From Streptomyces sp. WM6378 (GTDB taxonomy: Bacteria > Actinomycetota > Actinomycetes > Streptomycetales > Streptomycetaceae), in assembly GCF_001279695.1 (NCBI RefSeq), contig NZ_LGDD01000326.1:1-64000 (forward strand): 64,000 nt of DNA, written 5' to 3'. Within the stretch, counting starts at the first letter, position 1. Each line of letters begins with the position of its first letter. The notes beneath the pieces are model-generated. The model made no database searches, had not been told where the DNA came from, and saw only the letters and a program-made list of their open reading frames with translations. Positions 27,807 to 37,717 of the stretch are shown piece by piece. The position numbers and the translations under genes were made by a program.

Positions 27807-30065
27807 TCACGCCACCGCCTGCGATTTATCCTCGGTAAGACCGAGCCGGGCGTGCGCGTTGCGTAGGGGTACCGGGCACCACCAGTTCGCCCTACCCGCC
27901 ATCTTCATGATCGCGGGAACCAGAAGCACCCTCACCAACGTGGCGTCGACGACAACCGCGAGGGTCAGCCCCACACCCAGGAGCTTCAGCGGGGTGAGGT
28001 GAGAGGTGGCCATTGACGCCATGGCGATGGCGATGACGAGGGCCGCGGCCGTGAACAGGCGACCGGTTCGTTCCAGCCCGACGGCCACGGCGGCGGCAGT
28101 GTCGCCCGTACGGCGGTGCTCCTCCACGATCCTGGACAGCAGGAACATCTCGTAGTCCATCGACACCCCGAAGGTAAGGCAGAACATCAGCACGGGAAGG
28201 AGAGTGTCCGTGGTGCCCGTGACTAGGAAGCCGCCGACCAGCCATTGCAGATGGCCATCCTGGAACACGTAGACGATCGCCCCGAACGTGGCAGTGAGGC
28301 TGAGCAGGTTGACCAGCAGGGCCTTGATCGGGATGAGGACACTGCCGGTGAACAGGAACAGCAGGACGAAGGTGACCAGCCCGATGATGGCGACGGCTTC
28401 GCCGAGCCGGTCGCCGACGGCCGCTTTGGTGTCCACGAGCGCGGCAGCGTCGCCGCCCACGAGCGCGGGCACCGGAGAGGGCACCGCCCGTAGTGCGCCG
28501 ACGAGCTCGCGGCCTTCGGCGGAGTAGGGCTCGGCATCGGTGGCAACCGAGAGCCAGTCGCCGCCCGGGCCGGAGAAGCGGGCGGACAGCGGTGTGGGCG
28601 GGGTCCGCAGGATTCCTCCGATGTAGGAGCCCGTTGCGGTGTCCACCCTGAGCACGTGCGGCGCCAGGGACACCTGGCGGGCGTAGTCGGCCAGCTCGGG
28701 CGACGACGGCGAACCCGTGAGGCCGGGCAGCACGATGCTCGCCATGGCTGTCGCCTGGACGTCGAAGTCGTTGCGCATCACCTCGGTGGCCTGGTGCACA
28801 GGCGAGGAGGCCGACAGCACACGGTCGTCCGACAGGCCGAATTCGACACGCTGGAACGGACTGGCCATGGACAACAGCGCAAGGGGCACCAGGGAGACAG
28901 CGACGAGGGGACGACGCATGACGATCCGTGCGGTGCGGTAGAAGAAGCCGTGCCCGCGCTCAACGGCAGCGCTGTCCCGGCGTTTCCCGGCGGGTGACAG
29001 CTCGCCGCGCCGCCGGTTGACCCGATGTCCGGCGGCCAGCAGGCACACCGGCAGGACGAGTACGGCGGTCAGCCCGGCCAGGGCCGCCACGCTCATGCCC
29101 GCGTATGCCAGCGAGCGCAGGAAGTACATCGGGAAGACGAGCAGCGCCGCCATCGAGAGCATGACGGTCAGGGCGGAGAAGAACACGGCCCGGCCGGCCG
29201 TGCGCAGGCTCTCCAGGACGGCCTCCTCGACATCGCGTCCCGCGGCCAGTTCCTCCCGATGGCGAGTGATGATGAACAGGCCGTAGTCGATGGCCAGTGC
29301 GAAGCCCAACGCCGTGGTGAGGTTGACCGCGAAGATCGACACCTGGGTGAACTCGGTGAGCGCGCGCAGGATCGTCAGTGTGCCCACCACCGCGATGCCG
29401 CCGACGGAGAGCGTGAGCAGAGCGCTGACGACGTTACCGAAGATCCGGACGAGGACGAACAGGATGAGCGGGGCGGCAACGAGTTCGGCACGTACGAGGT
29501 CCAGCTGGCTCTGGTCCTCAAGCGCACGGTTGGCCATCGCACGGCCGGCGACGGTCGTCGTCAGCGGCGCCGTACCGGAGGCGACTTCCCTGCCAATGCT
29601 TTCAGCTGCGTTCGTCACTTCGTGTTCGTTGCCGAGCAGTCGCAGGCTGATGAGCGCGTTGCGACGGTCGCGGGAGCGCAGTGCCGGTTCGTGCTGCGGC
29701 CAGTACGAGTCGAGGTGCTGCACCCGGGAATCGGTGCCAAGCCGTTGAGTCAGGCGCACACCGGCGGCCGCTGCCTGCGGCTCGTCGACGGACCGGGGTG
29801 CGGTGACGAGCAACACGAGGTCGGGGTTGCCCGACCGGAAGTGCTCTCGCAACATCGCGTCCGCGCGGGCCGAGTCCGAGGTCGCGGGAGTCCAACCGCC
29901 ACCGCAGAGCCGGCCGAACACGCCCAGGCCGAAGATTCCCAGAGCGATCGTCACCAGCACCATCAGAGCCAGGAACGCGTTCCGCCTTCTGGACAGCATG
30001 CGCACCAACCGCTCCGAGCGGGGAGCCCGGAGCGGGCCGACGACCTTGTTGAGTGTGCTGGTCAT
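27807..30065 (-). CDS. MMPL-family RND exporter
   Basis: About 752 residues from the ATG at 30065, whose ATGA overlaps the stop of the dehydratase-like gene. The layout is the actinobacterial MMPL one: an N-terminal helix (NAFLALMVLVTIALGIFGLG), a large extracytoplasmic loop, a first bundle with ALGFALAIDYGLFIITRHRE, a second loop, and a second bundle with LTFGVSMDYEMFLLSRIVEE. The Asp-Tyr pairs in both bundles are the proton-relay residues of the family. MMPL proteins export lipids and lipopeptides, so as last gene of the PUFA-type operon it probably exports the finished lipidic product. The C-terminal tail is short and cytoplasmic. Confidence 0.9.
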   Translation of the reverse strand: MTSTLNKVVGPLRAPRSERLVRMLSRRRNAFLALMVLVTIALGIFGLGVFGRLCGGGWTPATSDSARADAMLREHFRSGNPDLVLLVTAPRSVDEPQAAAAGVRLTQRLGTDSRVQHLDSYWPQHEPALRSRDRRNALISLRLLGNEHEVTNAAESIGREVASGTAPLTTTVAGRAMANRALEDQSQLDLVRAELVAAPLILFVLVRIFGNVVSALLTLSVGGIAVVGTLTILRALTEFTQVSIFAVNLTTALGFALAIDYGLFIITRHREELAAGRDVEEAVLESLRTAGRAVFFSALTVMLSMAALLVFPMYFLRSLAYAGMSVAALAGLTAVLVLPVCLLAAGHRVNRRRGELSPAGKRRDSAAVERGHGFFYRTARIVMRRPLVAVSLVPLALLSMASPFQRVEFGLSDDRVLSASSPVHQATEVMRNDFDVQATAMASIVLPGLTGSPSSPELADYARQVSLAPHVLRVDTATGSYIGGILRTPPTPLSARFSGPGGDWLSVATDAEPYSAEGRELVGALRAVPSPVPALVGGDAAALVDTKAAVGDRLGEAVAIIGLVTFVLLFLFTGSVLIPIKALLVNLLSLTATFGAIVYVFQDGHLQWLVGGFLVTGTTDTLLPVLMFCLTFGVSMDYEMFLLSRIVEEHRRTGDTAAAVAVGLERTGRLFTAAALVIAIAMASMATSHLTPLKLLGVGLTLAVVVDATLVRVLLVPAIMKMAGRANWWCPVPLRNAHARLGLTEDKSQAVA

Positions 30066-31228
30066 CGCGCACCACCGGAGCACACGGTGACCTTTTCCCC
30101 AGTGCTGTCGACCGCCACCAGGTGACACTCTCCGGACGCGGTGCGGGCGGAGCGGAGGTCATGGCTCACCTCCACGGTGGACGGGTGTACGCCGGCCAGT
30201 CGGCTGACATGGCCCTTGACCGCGATGACAGCCAAATGGTCCCTGCCCCGGGACCCGGGCGGCAGGCCCAAGGCGTGCGCGACGGTGCCACGTAGCCAGT
30301 CCACCGCGTCGATGTCCCCGGCGACGACTTCCGTCGCTCCGTCGGCGGCCAGGGACAGCCCCACCCCTTCGACCGGACGACGGTGGGCGAGGAAGTCCCG
30401 CCGCTCGACGAGCGAGGCGGGGGACAGTGGCCCGACGGGCAGCAGGACGCTGATCAGCCGGAGCGCGGCAGCGACCCTCCCGTCCACGCAGAGCTGGAGG
30501 TCGATCGCCACTGTGGGACCGAGGCTCGCGTCTGCGGAGTCGAAGCCTGCGAAGCGGGCCTCGGCTTCGACCTCACCGGTCTGAGGCAGGGCTTCGAACA
30601 GCTCCAGAGAGGCCACCCGGAGGGGATAGGCGACCTTGGCGTATCCGACCTGCGGTGCCCATCGCCACAGGCTTGCCAACGGAATCACCTGGACCAGCGC
30701 GTCCAGTACCCCTTGGTTCAGGCATCCCTTCGGCACTGTTCCGCGTGCGGTGTCGAGGACGCCGGAGGACCCGGTCGCCCCGATGGCCAACGACGTCAGG
30801 TACTGGAACGCCGGCCCGTGGAACAACTCCGCCGCCGCGTACGGGTCGGGCTGGTCCACGGCGTCCGGCAGCGGGGCGAACCGCCCGGGGCGGTGCCCCG
30901 GACGGGCGCCCACCAGTACGGTCCCGGTTGCCACTTCCTCGAATCGGGACAGCGTGGGTGTCGCCGCCTCCCGCCACATCAGCAGCTTCACTTCCAGCCC
31001 CGCTTGTGAGGGTGCCACCTCGGTCCGGAGCCGGACGGCTTCGGTGAGCGGAATCCAGCGCCGGAGCCGAACGTCATGCGCGGCGAGCACGCTCTGGCCG
31101 GTGTGGTCTGCCGCTGCCTGCGCCAGCCGGTCGACGACGGACATCAACGGCAGCGTGGGGAGCGTCCAGGTCGGACAGTGGTCGTTGACCCAGATGTCGA
31201 CGGCGGGGTCGAGCGTCTCCTCCGCCAC
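30062..31228 (-). CDS. Polyketide dehydratase-like double-hotdog protein with unassigned C-terminal domain
   Basis: 388 residues from a GTG at 31228, seven bases after the stop of the KS-CLF-AT-DH-DH gene. Residues 1-270 look like a polyketide dehydratase: an N-terminal hotdog with VNDHCPTWTLPTLPLMS (His present, Gly of HxxxGxxxxP replaced by Trp) and a C-terminal hotdog with ELFHGPAFQYLTSLAIG and LNQGVLDALVQVIP (the Asp position). Residues 290-388 (DWLRGTVAHALGLPPGS, HLAVIAVKGHVSRLAGVHPS) are unassigned; they faintly recall phosphopantetheinyl transferases but lack an obvious WxxKEA motif. It may set a double bond or help load or release the chain. Confidence 0.6.
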   Translation of the reverse strand: MAEETLDPAVDIWVNDHCPTWTLPTLPLMSVVDRLAQAAADHTGQSVLAAHDVRLRRWIPLTEAVRLRTEVAPSQAGLEVKLLMWREAATPTLSRFEEVATGTVLVGARPGHRPGRFAPLPDAVDQPDPYAAAELFHGPAFQYLTSLAIGATGSSGVLDTARGTVPKGCLNQGVLDALVQVIPLASLWRWAPQVGYAKVAYPLRVASLELFEALPQTGEVEAEARFAGFDSADASLGPTVAIDLQLCVDGRVAAALRLISVLLPVGPLSPASLVERRDFLAHRRPVEGVGLSLAADGATEVVAGDIDAVDWLRGTVAHALGLPPGSRGRDHLAVIAVKGHVSRLAGVHPSTVEVSHDLRSARTASGECHLVAVDSTGEKVTVCSGGAR

Positions 31229-31234
31229 GGGCGC

Positions 31235-34200
31235 CTACCTCTCTCCGAGTACGACGCGGACGCCGAGTCCGCGGGCGTGGTAGATGCAGGCGTCGTCCGC
31301 CCAGAGTCGGGCCTCGGCGATCGCATAGGGTCCGCGTGCGTCGTCGCCGACCTCCAGGATCTCCAGGTCCACCCTGATCAGGCGGTTGGCCGGTGTGATC
31401 TGCCCGCGGTACTTCCAGATCACGTCGGGGTCGAGCGAGACGGGCTCGAACCGGGGATGCGGCACCCCGTCGGTGAGGCCGCGCTCGATCAGGTAGAACT
31501 GGAGCAGCTGGCACATGGCCTCGATGCCAAGTGAGCCCGGCTGGACGGGGTCCTGGAAGAAGTGGGCCTTGAAGAACCACTCGCCCGCGTCGACGTCCTT
31601 CTCCGACCGCAGTCGGCCCAGCCCCGCGCTGCCGCCTTCGGGCCAGTATCCGGTGATCCGGTCGAGCATCAGCAGCATGGGGCCGGGCAGCCGGGCCGCA
31701 CCGGCGAAGTAGCGGACGGGGCTGGTGGTGAGGTCGACCGTGCGCTCGCAAGGTGCCTCCAGTGCGGCACGGTCACCTTCTGAGACCGGTAGGCCGACCT
31801 GGTGGCCGAAGGCAGATGACGGGAAGAATCCGAACACCGTCGAGAGCGCGAACACCTCTTCGTCGTCGGCGAAGCACCGCACCGCGAACGACACAATGAT
31901 CATCTCTCCGCTCTGCGAGATCGTGGTCAGCTCCGCCTCGGTGCGCACGGTCCGGGTCGTCGGAGTGATCTGGCCGGTGACCGTTCCGGTTCCGTCGAGG
32001 TTGCGGAACAGCAGATCGGTCTCCGTGGTCAGCGGGCCACCGGCGTAGCAGGCCAACCACCCGCACGGTTGCAGCGCGATCTCCATCAGCACGGCGAACG
32101 GCATGACCTGGTCGCCGTTCTGCTCGAAGTACCACACCTGGTCGGGCACGTCGTACTCGGCGATCACGCTGCTGCCCTGCCGCATCCCGCACGGCGGCCC
32201 GGTCACGGAGACGATGCGGGTCATGAAGTGGTAGGGCGGCCCGGGCAGTCGCGCGATCCTGCGGGTGCCGTCGAAGTCCTGGGCCCCGGCACCGAACGCC
32301 TCGCTCGGCCTTCCCCACGCGCACGCCAACAACGACGGGTAGCCGAAGGCAAGCCCCTCATCGGACACCGCAACCGCCTTGGACTCTCGATGGCCGACCA
32401 GTCCGCCGAGGGAAGCGAGCGGCACCGGGGCTCCGCCGATCTGCTCCCTGTGCCCGCCGAGCTGCCGCCACTGCGAGAGCGGCCAGTCCGGCACCAGCTG
32501 GAGCGCGATGTTCTGGCCATGGAACGCCTTCACGCCATCGACGGTGCCTAGAATGTCGGCGTAGAGCGTCGGCTCCGGGCCGGCCGAGACCCCGTGCACA
32601 AACACCTCGTACACCACCTTCTTGCTGGCCCGTGTGGCTTGCCCACGGCATTGGGCGGTGTAGGGCCGCCCGCCTGCCGCCTCGAAGCGCCAGCCGTCCC
32701 TGGCGACGGTGAAGCCCATGGCCGCCAAGTAGAACGCCATTGCCTGCAGCCCGCCTTGAAGCATCAGGGTGCCCGGCATGCACGGGTCGTTCTTGAAGTG
32801 CCCCTCGAAGAACCAGTCGTCCGGCGAGACGGGAGTCTCGGCGCGGAGATAGCCGCGTCCCCAGGGCCCGCCGGCCGGGTCGAACTCGGTGACCTCGTGC
32901 AGGAGCAACAGGCGGCCGTCGTCGAGGCGGGGTGGGCGCACGTGTGACCTGGTGATGTCCCAACCCGGGCCGAAGCAGTCCGCCGGCCGACCGTCGGCGA
33001 AGGCCCGCACCTGCTCGGCGGTGAAGGACGATCGTGTGCAGTGCACTGCCGGGGCATCGAGCGGGACGTCCTCGGCCGGTGCGACGGTTGCCGGATCCCA
33101 GCGCACTCCATCGGTGTTGTCGAGCTCTGCCTTCGTAAAGAAGCCGGCCTGTCCATTCCGGACGCTCAACCGGAGTTCGTCGCCGACGAAGCAGTCGTAG
33201 TGGAAGAAGAACAGGCGGACACCATTGTGCTCGGCGTGTCGGTCGATATGGATCTCGTACCGCAGTGTCTCCCCGGCCTGGGGCCGGCCGCCGTGGTAGG
33301 TCAGTTCGCAGCCGAGCAGCCGATAAGCCCGTTCGCCGCGGTTGAGCAGGTCGATCCCGAGCCAGCTGATCAGCAGCAGATCTGCCTGTCCCGCCTCGAT
33401 CATCAGGCCCGCCGGGATGCGTCCGGTGGCGTCGAGGTACCAGCTGTCGAGGCGGACGTCGGTCTCGGTGCAGATCGTGCCGGTGGCGTGCTCCGGGCCG
33501 AGTTCGGCCAAGGAAGCGGGTACCGCATCGATGTCGGTGACCCGGTCGACGAGGAGCATCGGCGGCTCGGGCATCCTGGTCTGCACCTCGTACGCGTCCT
33601 GCCCGGCGAACTTCGGCCCGAACAGGGTGGAGACGGCTTCCGAGGCCAGGTGTTCCAGCTGGGACCGGTCGAACACGGGCCCCGGCAAGCGGTTCGGCCG
33701 GCCCGCGTCGGTGGGTGCGGGCGGGGCGGGCTCGGCCGGATGCAGGGCTGGCGGCGGCAGCGATGGCGCCCCTGTTCCCGCCGCCTGGATGAGCGCGGCG
33801 GTGAGGCGGGCCCTGGTCTGCAGGAAACGCTGGTGCGACCGCAGTTGTTGGGCGAGGGCATCCTGATGTACGGCGATCACCCTGTGGGTCTGTCGGGCGA
33901 CGAGCGTGCGCAGGTCCGTCGCCGGTGGCTCGGTTGCGGCGACGGAGGGAGGGAGCAGGTTGCCGGCGACGGGCTCTGCGGCTCGGCGTGCCGTGGTCGG
34001 TTCCAGCCGGGGGGCCCTGGGCATGATCATCGCGGGTTGGTCGAGGGACGGCAGCGTGATCTCCCTGTGGGCGGGCACCGTGATGGTGGGGACGTCCTCG
34101 GTCTGTACCGGTGTGGCCTCCCGCAGTTGCTCGAAGAGGGCCTCGGCGTGGACGGGCACGCCTGCGGCGACAAGTTCGGCGACGGCGAGGTACAGCTGCC

Positions 34201-37200
34201 GCAACCCCCTGTCCTGGGCGTCGAGTGCCACGGCCACGTGCTCGCGGTCGCCCAGGGTGCGCTCGATCCACCCCGTGCACAGGCCGCGCGGCCCGTGCTC
34301 GACGAAGACACGGACTCCGTCGGACCACGCCCGCTCGATCGTCCCGGCGAAGTCGATCATGCCCACGCCCTGCGCGGTGACGGCATCGGCGGCACGGACC
34401 GCCGTCGGGGTGTACCAGTGTGTGGAGGCCCCACTGTAGAACCGCACCCCTGGCACCGCGCTGGTGGGACGGTGGTGGAGGTTCCACCAGCGGTCGCGGA
34501 CCTCGGCCAGTTCCGGAGAGTGGGCGGCCAGGTCGTAGTCGACCGGAATGACATGGGCGGCACCGATGCGCGCCATGACGGCGGCACACGCCCGTGCTTC
34601 ACCGCCGACCACGCATGCGTCGGGGGCGTTGACCGCCATCAAGTGGACTGCACGTTCGTCCGCGAGTTCCGCACGGACCCGGTCGATGGATGCGGTGACC
34701 AGGTAGCTCGACCATCGCTCGCCATCGACACCGACCTGTGCCCAGGCCCGGCGAACGCCCCGGAGCTCTCCGGTGAGCTCGTGGGTGAACAGGCCGCTCT
34801 CCCGGGTGTCGTGGTGCAGGGCCGCGACATCCTTCCACGCCCCCAGGGCGACCAGGGCGGCCGACTCGCCGGAGGAGTAGCCGATGGCGGCGTCCGGTCG
34901 CAGTCCGAGCAGGCCCCGGGTCAATTCGGTGTGGACGGCGGCCAGCTGGGCCGCACCCCAGATCTGGTCGAGCACCGTCGCCTCGGAGCCGGCTTGGAGC
35001 CTCATGAGCGCAGAACGGTGCCTGGCCGCGACCGCGTCGCCCAGGGCGGGCAGGGCCAGCATCAGCTCGCGGCCCATGCCCGGGTGTGCGGCTGATCCGT
35101 TGGTGAAAACGAAGGCGACCTCGCCCGTCACCGGCGCGTCGCGGTAGGCCACGCCGGGTGGTCTGACGCCGCCCTCGGCGAGCCAGCGGTGCACGGCGTT
35201 CCGCTGCTCCCGGGGATCGCCGTCCGACACGACGGCCAACCGGGCCGGGCCCGCTCCGGACTCGGTGCCTGTTTCCAGCGCGGCCAGGACCTCCCGCCGG
35301 TCCCGGCCGGAGTACACACGCAGTCGTGGCGTCGGCCCAGGGGCCCAGGGGCCGGTGTCAGCGGCCCTCAGCCGTACCCCCGTCGGGGGTGCTTCCATCG
35401 GCGACACCACGACGCGCGCGGTACGCAGGCCAGGATCGGCGTCGGCGGGACCTCCCGCGCGCGGGAGTGCGCGGTGCCGCAGGGCGGTCGCCGCGACCGC
35501 GACCGCGAGCAGGCCCGAAGCGGCGTGGGGACGGCCGAAGAGTTCGGCCGGGTCGAACGCGGTGTCCACGCCGTCGCCGAGAACGAGGTCCGGCTCATGG
35601 GCGGCTGCGTCGTCGAGCAGGGCGAGTACGGTGTCGCCGTCCTTGCGGGCGTCGGTGAGGCGTTTGAGAACGACCGCCACGGCGCCGTCCCCGGTGATGT
35701 CATCACGTCGGAGCTCGCGCAGGGCCGCCTGGTGGACCGGTTCGCAGGACAGGTCGACGGCACCGACGAGCGCGGCGTCGGCCTCGCCGGCTCTGAGCGC
35801 GCGTGATGCGAGCTCCAGTGCAACGAGGCCGGAGGCTTCCTCGGCCGAAACCACGTACCCGGGACCGGCGAGGTCGAGTTGGGTGTTGATCCGGTTGGCC
35901 ACGAGGTTGGGCAGGGTGCCCACCACATGCTCCGACACCGTGGGCTCGTCGAAGGCGTCTCGGAAACGCGCGACCAGTCCAGAGTCGGCGGACTTCCCGG
36001 CCTTCTGCAGCCAGGACGGCGCCCGCCAGCGTGCGGTGGCACGGCAGAGCACCGGATCCACTCCCGCCCCGATGACGACCATGGTCCGCTCCCGCGGCGT
36101 GGTGACGTCCCGCACCGCTTCCCGTGCCACTTCGAGCATCAAGATCTGCTGGGGCAGCGTCTGTTCGACCGCTCGCGGGGGAAAACACAGACCCGCCAGG
36201 GCCACGTCGATCTTCGTTGCCGGGCTGCTCCGATGACCGTCGAGCACCGCACGGCGGAAGTCGTGGGTGCCCGCCCCGTCCCCGACCCGGGCGGCGATGG
36301 CCACGATCGCTACCGGCTCGATCGGTGGGCGCGGGGGTGCTGTCGCCGCGACGGCGCCGGTACCGTCCCAGGCGTCCACGATGAGGTGGGCGTTGGTGCC
36401 TCCGAAGCCGAAGGCACTCACCGCTGCCCGGCGAAGCCCGGGCCACTGTTCGGAATCGCTCAGTACCCGGAGCGGTGTGCCGTGCAGCTCGGCCAGGGGC
36501 TCCTCAGCGGCGAGCGTGGCCGGTCGGACGCCCGCCTGGAGTGCACCGAGCACCTTGAGCAGCCCGCCGGCGCCGGCCGAGGCCAGCAGGTGCCCGACGT
36601 TGGATTTCACCGAACCGATGGGTACATCGGTGCTGCCTGCGAAGACGCTTGCCATGCTGCGGACTTCCACCGCGTCCCCGACCGGAGTGCCCGTAGCGTG
36701 GCATTCGACGAGCGAGACGCTTCGCGGTTCGACGCCCGCCATAGCGTAGGCCAGGCTCATCGCCCGCTCCTGGCCCTCCTGCGCCGGGCTGAGCAGCCCT
36801 TTGCCGCGCCCATCGTTGGACAACCCGATTCCCCGGATCACCCCGAGCACCGGCGTCTTCTGCGCGAGTGCGTCGCGCAGGCGCATCAGGGAGACGAATC
36901 CGGCGCCCTCGCCGTGCAGCAGCCCATCGGCGTCCCGGTGGAAAGGGCGGCTGCGACTGGTGCGGCTCATCGCGGACAGGCCGCAGAACCCCACATGCAG
37001 GAACAGGTTGTCGACCCGGTTGACCGCGCCGGCCACCATGACGTCCGCCGTGCCGTCGTGCAGACGGTCGCAGGCCAGCTTGATCGCGTACAGCGACGAG
37101 GCACAGGCGGCGTCGAGCGCGAAGGCACCCGCGCCGAGCCCGAGTGCCTTGGCCGCGAAGTGCGCGGGAAGCCCGGAGGAGAAGCGGTTGCGCGGGTCGG

Positions 37201-37669
37201 GCCTGGTCCGCCCCAGCCCGGACAACAGGGACGGTGCCCCCTCGGAAAGCCACACGTGCTCGGCGAAAGCCGTGCCGGCGCTGGTGGGATAGGACAGGTT
37301 CCCCAGCACCAGTCCCGCACGGGCCGACGGTCCTTCGTGTCCGGCCTCCCGCAGCGCCTGCCGAGCGCCGTACAGCACCCAGTGGAACAGCGGGTCCAGG
37401 CCGAGAATCTGATCAGGAGCGACGAGGAAGCCGCTCGGGTCGAACGCCGAATCGAAGTCCCGGACGTAGCCGCCGACATCGGTCCATGTGCGGTCTACGT
37501 GGTCGTCGACGGTACCCATGGCCCAGTGGTGCGGCAATCGCCACCGGCCGTCCGGGACCTGCGACAGGCTGCAGCGGCGTGCGGCGATGTTGTCCCAGAA
37601 AGTGTCGGGGTCGAGCGCGTCGGGGAATACGCAGCCCCGGCCGACGATGGCGATCGGTTCGAATCCCAT
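31235..37669 (-). CDS. PUFA-synthase-like KS-CLF-AT-DH-DH protein (PfaB/PfaC-type fusion)
   Basis: 2144 residues. KS (1-440): DAACASS with Cys 189, ECHATGT His 324 and NVGH His 360, all intact. Second KS-like domain (about 450-770): the Cys is replaced by Glu 611 in VVSAEEASG, as expected for a chain-length factor. Acyltransferase (about 850-1200): GYSSGES nucleophile and DLAAHSPEL His. Then two double-hotdog FabA-like dehydratases, each with a degenerate first half and a catalytic second half (FFEGHFKNDPCMPGTLML and FFKAHFFQDPVQPGSLG). The KS-CLF-AT-DH-DH order is that of myxobacterial Pfa3-type PUFA synthases, without the terminal AGPAT domain. It should form the elongating and dehydrating half of an iterative synthase with the PfaA-like protein. 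Confidence 0.92.
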   Translation of the reverse strand: MGFEPIAIVGRGCVFPDALDPDTFWDNIAARRCSLSQVPDGRWRLPHHWAMGTVDDHVDRTWTDVGGYVRDFDSAFDPSGFLVAPDQILGLDPLFHWVLYGARQALREAGHEGPSARAGLVLGNLSYPTSAGTAFAEHVWLSEGAPSLLSGLGRTRPDPRNRFSSGLPAHFAAKALGLGAGAFALDAACASSLYAIKLACDRLHDGTADVMVAGAVNRVDNLFLHVGFCGLSAMSRTSRSRPFHRDADGLLHGEGAGFVSLMRLRDALAQKTPVLGVIRGIGLSNDGRGKGLLSPAQEGQERAMSLAYAMAGVEPRSVSLVECHATGTPVGDAVEVRSMASVFAGSTDVPIGSVKSNVGHLLASAGAGGLLKVLGALQAGVRPATLAAEEPLAELHGTPLRVLSDSEQWPGLRRAAVSAFGFGGTNAHLIVDAWDGTGAVAATAPPRPPIEPVAIVAIAARVGDGAGTHDFRRAVLDGHRSSPATKIDVALAGLCFPPRAVEQTLPQQILMLEVAREAVRDVTTPRERTMVVIGAGVDPVLCRATARWRAPSWLQKAGKSADSGLVARFRDAFDEPTVSEHVVGTLPNLVANRINTQLDLAGPGYVVSAEEASGLVALELASRALRAGEADAALVGAVDLSCEPVHQAALRELRRDDITGDGAVAVVLKRLTDARKDGDTVLALLDDAAAHEPDLVLGDGVDTAFDPAELFGRPHAASGLLAVAVAATALRHRALPRAGGPADADPGLRTARVVVSPMEAPPTGVRLRAADTGPWAPGPTPRLRVYSGRDRREVLAALETGTESGAGPARLAVVSDGDPREQRNAVHRWLAEGGVRPPGVAYRDAPVTGEVAFVFTNGSAAHPGMGRELMLALPALGDAVAARHRSALMRLQAGSEATVLDQIWGAAQLAAVHTELTRGLLGLRPDAAIGYSSGESAALVALGAWKDVAALHHDTRESGLFTHELTGELRGVRRAWAQVGVDGERWSSYLVTASIDRVRAELADERAVHLMAVNAPDACVVGGEARACAAVMARIGAAHVIPVDYDLAAHSPELAEVRDRWWNLHHRPTSAVPGVRFYSGASTHWYTPTAVRAADAVTAQGVGMIDFAGTIERAWSDGVRVFVEHGPRGLCTGWIERTLGDREHVAVALDAQDRGLRQLYLAVAELVAAGVPVHAEALFEQLREATPVQTEDVPTITVPAHREITLPSLDQPAMIMPRAPRLEPTTARRAAEPVAGNLLPPSVAATEPPATDLRTLVARQTHRVIAVHQDALAQQLRSHQRFLQTRARLTAALIQAAGTGAPSLPPPALHPAEPAPPAPTDAGRPNRLPGPVFDRSQLEHLASEAVSTLFGPKFAGQDAYEVQTRMPEPPMLLVDRVTDIDAVPASLAELGPEHATGTICTETDVRLDSWYLDATGRIPAGLMIEAGQADLLLISWLGIDLLNRGERAYRLLGCELTYHGGRPQAGETLRYEIHIDRHAEHNGVRLFFFHYDCFVGDELRLSVRNGQAGFFTKAELDNTDGVRWDPATVAPAEDVPLDAPAVHCTRSSFTAEQVRAFADGRPADCFGPGWDITRSHVRPPRLDDGRLLLLHEVTEFDPAGGPWGRGYLRAETPVSPDDWFFEGHFKNDPCMPGTLMLQGGLQAMAFYLAAMGFTVARDGWRFEAAGGRPYTAQCRGQATRASKKVVYEVFVHGVSAGPEPTLYADILGTVDGVKAFHGQNIALQLVPDWPLSQWRQLGGHREQIGGAPVPLASLGGLVGHRESKAVAVSDEGLAFGYPSLLACAWGRPSEAFGAGAQDFDGTRRIARLPGPPYHFMTRIVSVTGPPCGMRQGSSVIAEYDVPDQVWYFEQNGDQVMPFAVLMEIALQPCGWLACYAGGPLTTETDLLFRNLDGTGTVTGQITPTTRTVRTEAELTTISQSGEMIIVSFAVRCFADDEEVFALSTVFGFFPSSAFGHQVGLPVSEGDRAALEAPCERTVDLTTSPVRYFAGAARLPGPMLLMLDRITGYWPEGGSAGLGRLRSEKDVDAGEWFFKAHFFQDPVQPGSLGIEAMCQLLQFYLIERGLTDGVPHPRFEPVSLDPDVIWKYRGQITPANRLIRVDLEILEVGDDARGPYAIAEARLWADDACIYHARGLGVRVVLGER

Positions 37670-37717
37670 ACCAGTCTTCTCATTTCACGAACACGGACGG
37701 ATCCGAGTGAGGAGGGC

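Noticed and set aside
32358..34589. A 743-codon minus-strand open frame
   Set aside because: It is an out-of-frame reading inside the KS-CLF-AT-DH-DH gene with Arg/Gly/Pro-rich composition.
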